64,000 nucleotides of DNA from Subtercola vilae (GTDB taxonomy: Bacteria; Actinomycetota; Actinomycetes; Actinomycetales; Microbacteriaceae). Numbering within the stretch: position 1 is the first letter of the stretch; every line of letters starts with the position of its first letter. Below, one piece after another: positions 45,901-51,708 of this stretch. A program made the position numbers and the translations under genes. The notes under the pieces were generated by a model that did no database searches, was not told the origin of the DNA, and saw only the letters and a list, made by a program, of their open reading frames with translations. Location of the stretch: NCBI RefSeq assembly GCF_004923255.1, contig NZ_QYRT01000008.1:1-64000 (forward strand), read 5' to 3'.

Positions 45901-46344
45901 GTGTGTTCGATCTACCAGCAAAATGCGGTAGATGCGTTTGTTGCGACGATCTTCATCCAATTGGGAATTGTCGCCGCCGAATCCACCCCGGATGGACCCG
46001 GCACTGTGGGCGGACTGACAGGCTTGGAGGCGGATGTCAGCGTCGCGGCCGACGCGAGCGGAACAAGCCCTCTAATCGAACCCGCACGGATCGCTGATCG
46101 CTCGCCCGCGGAAATCGACGCGATCGCGAGGGAGTCCGGTCTGCTCGCCCGAGGCCCTGATCCGATGAATGGTAAGGGAGCGTATATTGATCCAATTACG
46201 GGAGAACAACGAGTGTTGTCGCATCCCAATTCTTCTGATGGCGGCCACGCGCACGTGAATGACCCCAACGGCCAGCGTCTGGACATCGACGGCAACCCCG
46301 TGAACGCGGATTCCCCAGACGCACACCTACCGATTGGAAAATAG
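39976..46344 (+). CDS. Secreted RHS/YD-repeat polymorphic toxin
   Basis: A 2122-residue protein. A Sec signal peptide (about 1-40, ALGVSIAVVAVTMTGVGALSA) is followed by a beta-rich N-terminal region, SpvB/TcC-like shell starts (FSWSYPMTVPPAAAGPAPSIG), many YD repeats from about residue 1000 (YDGLGRQIQTQ, YDALNRKIAQY) and the RHS core ending YLDDPTSSLTGLTQVGARAYDPTIGKFL through LADPTGL (about 1870). The last 250 residues are the variable tip: a low-complexity linker, a short hydrophobic stretch (AFVATIFIQLGIVAA) and a terminal domain with GKGAYIDPITGEQR and GGHAHVNDPNGQR. The tip is AT-richer than the core, typical of exchange. It probably acts as a nuclease or RNase, but I cannot name the family. 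The immunity gene abuts. Confidence 0.88.
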   Translation: MSHRTRPFMRPTALGVSIAVVAVTMTGVGALSAEAFAHPAPFIGIAVPGASAPALSAAEPPSSSANAPISASALPSAGSYTVSTPAKASATLLASRAAGGGTPAVTNGDWSPLGSTGLSIAPAAPAAVAPTSATARAVTDSLTPSVQSVTATVLDQNTAAKHGLTGLVLKLVRADNAAGAAPVGVRIPNSVLAGLYGADFASRTRWVQLPDGATPGDQNAETAVAATPDTDHNAIILTPRISSTAVMLTPMSAPVSSSGTGSFSATSLKPASSWDVSAQTGDFSWSYPMTVPPAAAGPAPSIGLTYDSQSVDGETGSSNNQPSAVGDGWSIGGSGFIERTYVSCSQDNGASGAVATSGDLCWKTDNATLSLGGHTGQLVKDASTGVWKLQSDDGSRIDHLVGTGQGCAANGTYDTDCWRLTTRDGTQYFFGLNQLPGWASGKATTNSAWTVPVFGNDAGEPCHASTFAASSCNQAWRWNLDYVVDVHSNAEALYYAAETNKYAQNGSAATSYIRGGQLDHIDYGMTSATIYAANAASDKVAYGYDQYGRCSDSTHANCTTETITSPAVAAAHPTSYPDVPFDQFCNGATCPNLLSPTFWTTGMLNTVTTSALKSGAYTNVDVWTLGHSFPDPGDLTNAALWLTQVAHTGYDGATSLAEPTTTFAGTTMQNRVWVINGLAPLDKWRIASIQTSAGAVISVNYSAQQCTPSGAAAIEASPQTNTSRCFPQWWTPQVVPAAATTEDLFHKYVVTSVISNPKTGGGNDRPQETDYVYTGTPAWRYDTSPLTPDAQKTWSQYAGYNAVEIRNGNTATDYTFYQGMDGDRAAASGGTKTAKVTGSSTLADSRWFAGSAREVKVLNGVGGAAISDTVNTPWAGGVTANDNTNTARMTGQQESVLSQPVSTGGNRTTDTTTSYDSTYGLPVAVNTATSDAGSTCTTTSYTPANTAAWLVGLPDETAKIGTACANVAAAVYPAAAISDTRTVYDSLAWAVAPAKGDATTTQVVSSYAGSTAATAVWTQSGKAAYDTLGRATSTTDIMSHTTTTAYTPATATAGSGALTTVVTTNPLGWTNTETLDPSRGAETSATDQNGNLTTAVYDPLGHRTKVWLPNWSQSDNPGSPSIGYGYTLSQSSPNAVSTTTIKAGQNVEQFTLYDGLGRQIQTQAATYGGTLITDTAYDPAGRVYMTNNPYYETTTTMSASLFVGYSEQNIASEVLTNYDGAGRATSTVLNQNLTERYRTSVSYPGADRTDTIPPAGGTPTSTYTNTLGEKTKLVQYLAPTISGTTETTSYGYDVRGNMTSMTDPAANAWGWTFDVLGHQTQAVDPDTGTTNSTYTLAGYPLTTTDSRGITLAYSYDALNRKIAQYQNAADATGLELASWTYDTAAGGKGQLASSASYTGSTAGHPGLAYTDTITGYDGLSDPAGETISIPTGAPAFSGTTYSTNMYYYPDGALAEKDYPAAGGITDEALQYSYDSLGNLLGTWGLTSYGLTSYTALGQVSQYEKHGTTTAYTGYGYDPATGAIANIADDTVTGGIDAMQSQRVYSHDNAGNVTSDKTTGTASDTQCYTYDYLQNLTAVWTPTSASCAAAPTSTTVGGAAPFWKSYVVDPATGNRTAAVDHATSGTGADTAKAFTYPVAGAAHPHAVSKVSATTTGTTTNSVYGYDAGGDTTARPGQALTYTPTGKVATDTVGSSVLTDVYDASGTLLLQKDPASGATLYLGDTQIRVAAGAAAQSVVRTYSLNGTPVAERTSAAGSSTSALFWLGNDIDGTPDLETDATTGTSTHRYQDPYGNNRGAAVTWSSQNRYLDDPTSSLTGLTQVGARAYDPTIGKFLTVDSVLSPFQPQQNNGYDYSHNSPVTLADPTGLRPVGENDNDWQGNTDQNGGDNSADHVGAHGTNVNWANSDASGGSAAGRADPAPSAAGGSAGSKSKNGSSFRAVVQFRNAPVFASSPSLANNPAGDNQTDSQCEAEGLMVCSIYQQNAVDAFVATIFIQLGIVAAESTPDGPGTVGGLTGLEADVSVAADASGTSPLIEPARIADRSPAEIDAIARESGLLARGPDPMNGKGAYIDPITGEQRVLSHPNSSDGGHAHVNDPNGQRLDIDGNPVNADSPDAHLPIGK

Positions 46345-46644
46345 ATGCTCGACGATTTTCACGATTCGACCCTTATTGATATCGTCCTAACCTGGGCGAC
46401 GAGGACAGTAGTGATAACCGCAAAGTCAGGGAATTTGCATCTATCGATACTTGCAAAAAATGTCAAAGCATTAGCTGTTCCCGTTGAATATCCTTGGGGT
46501 CGCAGCGTATCGATAAATTCAATTGCTGTAACGGACTCACCAAATGAGAAGCAGCTTCAGGTCGAGATGCAGTCAGGAGACGTCATACGAGTTACTTGCG
46601 AATCATTTCAGGCTATCGATACCCCACTGGTCATGGTCCGCTGA
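46345..46644 (+). CDS. Probable immunity protein for the RHS tip
   Basis: A 99-residue acidic/neutral beta-rich protein, no recognised family. It starts on the base after the RHS stop codon (TAG then ATG), the usual arrangement for immunity genes, and is markedly AT-rich compared with the core. Features: DFHDSTLIDIVLTW at the N-terminus and alternating beta-strand pattern (TVVITAKSGNLHLSILAK, QLQVEMQSGDVIRVT). Assignment rests on position, size and composition. Confidence 0.7.
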   Translation: MLDDFHDSTLIDIVLTWATRTVVITAKSGNLHLSILAKNVKALAVPVEYPWGRSVSINSIAVTDSPNEKQLQVEMQSGDVIRVTCESFQAIDTPLVMVR

Positions 46645-46698
46645 GCTACCCAAGGCCCGATCGACCGTTCGGGGACTCGGATTCGTGAGTTTCGGCGA

Positions 46699-46968
46699 AT
46701 GAATTCCGACGCTAAGCACCTGATCCTTGTTGGTTACGATTACGGCATGGGCGGTCTTTGGGGTGGTATCCGTGCTCGCTCAAAGGAAGAAATCCTCGCG
46801 AAGTAGCCAGAGCTAGACGTTCACCTGGACCCCCCAGCATGGATGAATTCAAACGACTTTATTTCGTGGAAGCATCGGCCCCCCGTCATGGAGATCGACA
46901 GTAAACCAGTGGGCCTACTCCTAGTAGTTCTTGATGATCGGCGACGCGGCGAAAGAAGTGACGGTTAG
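46699..46968 (+). pseudogene. Small ORF interrupted by an amber codon
   Basis: An 89-codon frame reading MNSDAKHLILVGYDYGMGGL..., broken by TAG at 46804-46806 (codon 36), then continuing PELDVHLDPPAWMNSN... to a normal TAG at 46966. The sequence on both sides of the stop is coherent (RSKEEILAK, stop, PELDVH). One base change, for example TAC to TAG in a likely AKYPEL, explains the break. It may be a former immunity or RHS-associated small protein. I cannot name its family. Confidence 0.65.
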
Positions 46969-47099
46969 AGGAAAGATCCCGGAAATCAACCTCCAGTCAC
47001 ACTGTTCGGCGCGCATTCATTCCGACACCAACAGTCGTAGGGTGGCGGGTAGCCGTTCTTGGTACTGGGGGTCTATGTAGTTGGTGTGTTATCTCGTGA

Positions 47100-47160
47100 C
47101 TTCGTGGACAGTGAATCTCATTGCTTCGTGGACGCTGGGTCTCATGGCTTCGTGCACAGC
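47100..47160. repeat. 24-bp tandem repeats at an IS end
   Basis: Units at 47100-47123 and 47124-47147, and a partial third at 47148-47160, each beginning CTTCGTGSAC and containing TCTCAT. Read on the minus strand they are GTCCACGAAGYNATGAGA-like, suggesting multiple transposase-binding sites. Confidence 0.7.
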
Positions 47161-47549
47161 TACCGTGCTGCCTGACCGCGAACTGCGGGGAGGTCAATCT
47201 GGCGTTGGGCGAATTGGGTCTGATATTCCGCTTTCTTGAGTGTCCAGGGCTTCGTCGGGTGGGTCACGTCGACGCCCTGGATGGAGTACGAGGCGACGTA
47301 TCGACCTCGGACATTCAGCGCGACCATCGGCAGCGGGAATGAGAACACGATCTCAGCGGTGACGGGGTCGGTGAGCAAGAACGCGTCGTCGGTGATCGTC
47401 CGATAGAACGTGCGGTCGGCGTACGTTGTCGGTAGGGAGACCTGGTAGCCCTGGAAGTAGACCTGCCGGTTCGCTTGGGTCGGCTGCACGGAGAGGTGAC
47501 AGGGGAAAAACTGCACGAGAGATAGCGGAGCAGCAGAAGGGGGGATCGG
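47160..47549 (-). pseudogene. Transposase C-terminal fragment
   Basis: About 130 residues of a beta-rich C-terminal domain (VYFQGYQVSLPTTYADRTFY, VTAEIVFSFPLPMVALNVRG, ending LPAVRGQAAR). It lies directly inside an IS terminal repeat and lacks the catalytic DDE core. Its 5' end is fused to unrelated sequence. Family assignment is weak; position and the terminal repeats carry the argument. Confidence 0.5.
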
Positions 47550-48074
47550 ATGGATAAAACTTCCACACCGCACTGGGGCAGTCTCGGCCTAATCGAGCAG
47601 ATCATTCTGCGAGAGTCTGCAGATGACGTCACGTTCGTAGATGTTCTGAATGCTGTCTCAGGACCGACAGAGGATGGGCCCTACTGGAACCGCAAATTTA
47701 AATATGTGCCATCTGTCCAATTAGCAACAGCCAAGCTCATCGGCAATTCTCTGATAGTTATCCGCCGGCGAGACCGCGTCGGAGGTTTCGAAACCTTAAG
47801 CCAGCCGGAAGCGTTGGAAGTCGCCGGGGATGCCGGTAGCTGGTGGCGATATGAGTCGACGGACAGTCTCGACGCTCAAGAGACAGCGACCGACGATCAT
47901 CCGTTCGTCGAGAACTGGATCGATGCGACCGACACCGGATTGCTCGTTCTGCGCGGCCGGCCATCGTATGTATCGAAGCGAGGGGTCGAGATATTCAATC
48001 TCGGCTCGACCGGTGACGTTGACGTAGACAGGGACTTCCGATTCCCTGACACGACGAATGAGTTGCTCGAGTAG
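47550..48074 (+). CDS. Hypothetical protein of the RHS locus
   Basis: A 174-residue protein of no recognised family. GAAGGGGGGAT precedes the ATG. It is acidic, without signal peptide or membrane segment, with a mixed alpha/beta pattern (LGLIEQIILRESADDVTFVDVLNAVSG; TGLLVLRGRPSYVSKRGVEIFNLGS). Location among toxin and immunity modules suggests an orphan immunity protein, but nothing in the sequence proves this. Its 5' region lies right at the IS fragment boundary, so the original N-terminus may have been altered. Confidence 0.55.
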   Translation: MDKTSTPHWGSLGLIEQIILRESADDVTFVDVLNAVSGPTEDGPYWNRKFKYVPSVQLATAKLIGNSLIVIRRRDRVGGFETLSQPEALEVAGDAGSWWRYESTDSLDAQETATDDHPFVENWIDATDTGLLVLRGRPSYVSKRGVEIFNLGSTGDVDVDRDFRFPDTTNELLE

Positions 48075-48174
48075 TTATGTGCGCGGCGGACGGTGAATCG
48101 CCCGAGGCTTTCTGCCGCTCCGGTGCGGGTCGCGATCGAACCAACCGTGCTTCAGACGAGCCAGGTTTGAACGG

Positions 48175-48568
48175 CTATCGCTCAAGCACCTCGACGTAGG
48201 GGTGGGCATCCAGCCGGCTCCAGTCTGCGGAGATGGCGGCAGCTGTTGCGAGCAGCTCGGGCAGGTGGCGCTCGAGGAGCAGGGCGGTGGGGGTCTCGGC
48301 GGCGTGCACGGTGACGTTGACGGCGGCGGGTACGGTTCCGGTGCTGTCAGAGACGGGGGCGGCGATCGACCTGACGCCGGGCGCCAGTTCTTCGTCGGCG
48401 AGAGCCCAGCCGCGGGCGCGAACCTCATCGAGCTCGCGCGCCAGGTCGGCGGGGTCGCGGGCAGCGATGACGACGCGTGATGAACTGGGTTCGGCGAGGG
48501 TGCGCCGCAGGGCATCCGGAGCCAGGGCAGCGAGCAGAACTTTGCCCTGCGAGGTGACCTGAGCCGGG
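48175..48568 (-). pseudogene. Truncated IclR C-terminal fragment (duplicate)
   Basis: Encodes the last 130 residues of an IclR effector domain (QVTSQGKVLLAALAPDALRR, LADEELAPGVRSIAAPVSD). It is nearly identical to the 3' part of the iclR gene at 51709-52512; by eye about seven mismatches in 382 bp. The break at 48568 is sharp: the shared sequence ends at GAGCCGGG and a toxin module begins. No DNA-binding domain remains. Confidence 0.88.
48187..48568. repeat. 382-bp direct repeat, left copy
   Basis: Matches 51721-52102 in the same orientation at an offset of 3534 bp, about 98% identical by eye. It starts at CACCTCGACGTAGGG and ends at GAGCCGGG. Confidence 0.9.
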
Positions 48569-49000
48569 TTCAATCTTCACCTCGGCAGGCCAACGAAACC
48601 CGGTTCGCTCGAAGTTTTCTCTGACGGCGCCGCAACTCATGCGGAAGAGTGGATTCTCGACCACCCCGAAAGTATCAGCGGCACGAACGCGAGAGGTCAG
48701 CTTGCCTCCCGATCGAGTTGGCGTGACCAAACGGTTCAGGGCGCATGGGACCAAGCGGTTGACGCCCCCCAGGGTGGCAAGTTTTGCCCATCCTGCGGCA
48801 CGACGGTTAATGTAGCGCCAAAATCGGGGATCGCGCGTGACTGGGATATGTCCCATAATCCCTCTTGGACTAACCGAACCTTCGAGCCTGACATTGTTCG
48901 AAGCGCTGTGATCGACGACTATAACGAAGGCGTTATGCTCGAATGTCCGCAATGCAACCGGTCAGCGGGAAACAATGATTCGAGATTTGGCGGCCAGTGA
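48569..49000 (+). pseudogene. Orphan RHS toxin tip, HNH/treble-clef nuclease-like
   Basis: An open frame of 143 codons with no start codon at its 5' end. It begins FNLHLGRPTKPGS, contains HAEEWILDHPESISG, and ends in a cysteine-paired module: FCPSCG, then ARDWDMSHNPSWTN, then LECPQCNRSAGNNDSRF. Two CxxC pairs around a W-D-M-S-H segment fit an HNH/treble-clef endonuclease. It is fused to the broken iclR end, so the RHS carrier is gone. Its TGA overlaps the SUFU gene start (GTGA), the classic toxin-immunity junction. Confidence 0.72.
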
Positions 49001-49557
49001 TCACTCTCGTGAATCATTTTGAGCAGTACCTCGGAACGATGGTCGGGGGTTGGAAAACTGACATTCCTACGCTCGAGGCACCGGTTCAAATTACCAAATA
49101 TGAGTTGTCGAATGGCCAGACTAGCTTCGCCACTCTGGGGCTATCCCACACGCCTTTGCACTCATCCGTGTCTGGTAAAGAAATTCACGAAGAGTTGATC
49201 CTCACTCTAAATGTTGGGAGTGCGGACGTTTCGTTACTGTCGGTGCTTGAGTACGTCGTCAGCACAGTCGCTCGAAGCAAGCACGCGTTGCTTCGAGGCG
49301 AGGTAGTGGGCCCGCTTGGCCCGCTAGTAAAAAACTCACCGATGGAGGCGTTTTACACCGCATCTCCTGTGTATTTTCCTGACGCTTTCGCGACCTACTC
49401 GGGCGGATCGTTTCAGACGGTAATAGCGTGGCTAGTTCCGATCGCCAGGAATGAGGCAGACTTTGTTCAAAAACATGGTTGGCGCAAGTTTGAAGACCAG
49501 CTTTTGAAATTCGATCCTCTTCTAACCGACCTATTTCGCGAGCCGCTGGCAATATAG
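48997..49557 (+). CDS. SUFU-family immunity protein
   Basis: A 186-residue protein matching bacterial suppressor-of-fused domains, a frequent immunity fold for polymorphic toxins: NHFEQYLGTMVGGWKTDIP, an ELILTLN strand, FQTVIAWLVPIARNEADFVQKHGWRKFEDQLLKFDPLLTDLFR. GTG at 48997 overlaps the stop of the orphan HNH-like tip. It still looks intact and AT-rich. It could neutralise incoming toxin from relatives even though the cognate carrier is lost. Confidence 0.78.
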   Translation: MITLVNHFEQYLGTMVGGWKTDIPTLEAPVQITKYELSNGQTSFATLGLSHTPLHSSVSGKEIHEELILTLNVGSADVSLLSVLEYVVSTVARSKHALLRGEVVGPLGPLVKNSPMEAFYTASPVYFPDAFATYSGGSFQTVIAWLVPIARNEADFVQKHGWRKFEDQLLKFDPLLTDLFREPLAI

Positions 49558-49637
49558 GCCGTCTTGCTCGGACACCATTTCTCCGCGACCCGTCCCGACG
49601 TTCTGCTCGGCGTGCGCATCGATTACACAAGCATTGC

Positions 49638-49761
49638 AGGTCCTCCCAAATCGGGTACCTCGACGATCCCACCTCGTCGTTGACCGGGCTCACCCAAATC
49701 GGGGCACGAGCTTACGACCCCCGCGGAAAATTCCTGGTCATAGACGCTGTCTCGCCCCCTC
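49638..49761 (+). pseudogene. RHS core fragment
   Basis: Frame reads YLDDPTSSLTGLTQIGARAY then DPRGKFLVIDAVS, nearly the same as the end of the intact RHS core (about 45388-45490). It lacks everything upstream and the following DPTGL hallmark is replaced after about 40 codons. This is a second displaced RHS 3' end. The frame runs on as MATDDEILARLPGAQVTS until the IS256-type terminal repeat. Confidence 0.8.
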
Positions 49762-49827
49762 AGCGCGCCATGGCGACAGATGATGAAATCTTAGCCAGGC
49801 TGCCAGGTGCCCAGGTCACGTCCCGCT

Positions 49828-51217
49828 GTGTGGTGGAGTTTCTCGATACCATGCGGGGTTCAGTTGTTTGATTATGCGGCGATGAGTTCGGGGAGTGCAA
49901 CCTCCTGTTCGATGGGGTCGTCGATGGTGTTGAGCTGGGCCATGGAGGCTTCGGATAGGTAGCGGCGGTCGCCGGCTTCCCATTTGTCGTGTTGATCGAC
50001 GAGCACGGCGCCGGCGAGGCGGAGCAACGCGGCGGGGTTCGGGAACACGCCGACGACGTCGGTGCGGCGTTTGATCTCTTTGTTCATGCGTTCCATGGGG
50101 TTGATTGACCAGATCTGTCGCCAGTGTCGTGGCGGGAAGTCGGCGAAAGCGAGCAGGTCGGATCGGGCGTCGTGGAGCATGCTGGCGACTTTCGGGTGCG
50201 ATTTCGCCAGCATCGTGGCGACCTCGTCGAACTGGGCGTTGACGTGTGCTTTGTCGGGTTGCGCGAACGCGGTCCGGATGATCGAGGCGACCATCTTCTT
50301 CGACGCCCGTGGCACGACAGCGAGCACGTTGCGCATGAAATGCACTCGGCAGCGTTGCCACGACGCGCCCTGGAACACGACCCCGATGGCTTTCTTCAAC
50401 CCGGAGTGCGCGTCAGAGATCACCAGCCGCACCCCACCGAGCCCGCGGGCCTTCAACGTGCGCAGGAACTCGGTCCAGAAGGCCTCGTTTTCGCTGTCGC
50501 CGACGTCGAAGCCAAGGACCTCCCGGCGTCCGTCAGCTGCGACACCGAACGCGACAACGACAGCCTGCGACACGACCAGATGGTTGACGCGGGCTTTGCA
50601 ATATGTGGCATCGAGGAACACGTACGGGTATGACAACGCGTTGAGGCCACGGTTTCGGAACTGCCCGATCTCCTGATCAAGACCCGCCCAAATCCGCGAC
50701 ACCTCGGACTTCGAAATGCCGGTGTCAGCGCCGAGCGCTTTGACGAGGTCGTCGACCTTCCGGGTCGATACGCCGTGCAGGTACGCCTCCATCACGACCG
50801 CGTACAACGCCTGATCCACCCGGCGGCGGCGCTCAAGCAGTGCGGGGAAGAACGACCCCTAGCGCAGCTTCGGGATAGACAAACTCGAATCCCCCGCGGT
50901 CGTCGTTAACGTCCGCGGTCGGGTGCCGTTTCGTTGCGCGGTACGGGTGTCAGTACGTTCGAGCGGGGCGGCCCCGATGAACGCGGTCGCTTCCGCGCCG
51001 ATGAGCTGCTAATACAGCGTCTCGGTCTCCGTCCGGATCCGGTCGGGCACGTCGGTGAGTTTGAGGTGAGCGAGGAGTTCGAGCAGGGCAGACTTGTCCA
51101 GAGCCATCGTGTGTTTGTGTCTTTCTGTGAGTAGCTTTGATCGGTTCTCACTGACCATCACACGATGGCTCATCACGTCGACGAAGCGACACTCAAGCCC
51201 GAGAAACTACACCACAC
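49828..51217 (-). mobile_element. IS256-type insertion sequence with imperfect 18-bp ends
   Basis: A 1390-bp element. Left end GTGTGGTGGAGTTTCTCG (49828-49845) and right end at 51200-51217, whose complement is GTGTGGTGTAGTTTCTCG: one mismatch in 18. The flanking 8 bp (GTCCCGCT left, CCAGGGAT right) do not match, so no target duplication remains. It truncates an Abi-like gene at its right edge and abuts an RHS fragment at its left. Confidence 0.85.
49872..51107 (-). pseudogene. IS256-family transposase with two in-frame TAG codons
   Basis: The full 412-codon frame is collinear from MALDKSALLELLAHL to LPELIAA, but TAG interrupts it at codon 33 (51009-51011; LY-stop-QLIGAEA) and codon 83 (50859-50861; PKLR-stop-GSFFPAL). 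The catalytic DDE is intact in the 3' part: FLDATYCKARVN, VISDAHSGLKKAIG, INPMERMNKEIKRR. From an internal start only 315 residues can be made, lacking the N-terminal DNA-binding region. No frameshifts were found. The element is probably immobile unless supplied in trans. Confidence 0.85.
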
Positions 51218-51572
51218 CCAGGGATGCAACCTTCGAGCGCACCCGGAACATCGCGGTCGCGATGTCGCTGTACGGCTGTTTGTGGCGATTTGCCCCCGTC
51301 GTGTCTCGCCCGAGTTCTGCCGCATCGTCGAAGATCCAATGCCCGGGCCGCTTCTTCTTGGCATGAATGATGGTCATCTGCCGGTCAACCGCGTTGCGAA
51401 GAGCTACCTCGAGAAAGCTCAGTGACTCCCAGAACGCGGCAGAAATGGCGGTGTTCCATTCGTACAGTTGCATTGCTGCGTCATGGTCACCGTCGCATTC
51501 GGTGAGGTAGTGCCTGAGGCGCGCTTCTGCGAAGTGCCGCGCGTAGAACGACCAAGTCGCGAGGTTGACCAC
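51207..51572 (-). pseudogene. Abi-like (AbiF/AbiD, Abi_2) gene truncated by IS256
   Basis: The surviving N-terminal 118 residues show TWSFYARHFAEARLRHYL, ALRNAVDRQM and QLYEWNTAISAAFWESLSFL, typical of Abi-like proteins (usually about 200-320 residues). GTG at 51572 has AAAGGGAG upstream. The last codons and the stop lie inside the IS256 end. The rest of the gene is not on the far side of the element, so the insertion was accompanied by a deletion. Intact homologues are abortive-infection proteins; this one is likely inactive. Confidence 0.8.
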
Positions 51573-51599
51573 GTTTCGGGCTCCCTTTATGATGAGTAA

Positions 51600-51660
51600 G
51601 AACACCCCGGATGCGTCCCTGTAGCCCTCTCTGGAGGGCCGATCACACGGCCGGGGTTTT
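51600..51660 (-). ncRNA. Structured leader RNA upstream of the Abi-like gene
   Basis: A closing stem ACCCCGG (51604-51610) with CCGGGGT (51651-51657) encloses a six-pair hairpin GCCCTC/GAGGGC (51624-51629 with 51634-51639, loop of four) and a short CCG/CGG hairpin (51639-51641 with 51648-51650). It sits about 30 bp ahead of the Abi-like start on the same strand. Known AbiF-associated RNAs occupy this position, so this is a candidate of that type. On the plus strand the same sequence, followed by TTTTGTTTT, could be read as a terminator. Confidence 0.5.
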
Positions 51661-51708
51661 GTTTTCACCATCTTGCCAGAAACACGAGTGATACTCGGCT
51701 ATGAAGGC

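Larger units (their letters stand above)
47085..47549 (-). mobile_element. Truncated insertion sequence (DDE type, possibly IS481-like)
   Basis: One IS end is recognisable: TGTGTTATCTCGTGAC at about 47085 followed by tandem copies of a CTTCGTGGAC-containing repeat, and immediately inside it the 3' end of a transposase-like frame on the minus strand. The other end and most of the transposase are missing; sequence changes near 47549 into an unrelated gene. Confidence 0.55.

Noticed and set aside
47100-47160. CRISPR-like short repeats
   Set aside because: The 24-bp units are adjacent with no spacers and lie at an IS end; no cas genes are nearby.
46699-51107. TAG reassigned to a sense codon
   Set aside because: TAG ends many intact genes in this window (for example at 4201, 7212 and 46344), so reassignment would extend them into non-conserved sequence.
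49828-51217. Target-site duplication at the IS256-type element
   Set aside because: The 8-bp flanks differ (GTCCCGCT versus CCAGGGAT), so none could be supported.
51600-51660. Simple rho-independent terminator on the plus strand
   Set aside because: No plus-strand gene ends here, and the multi-hairpin fold points toward the Abi-like gene. It is kept only as an alternative reading.
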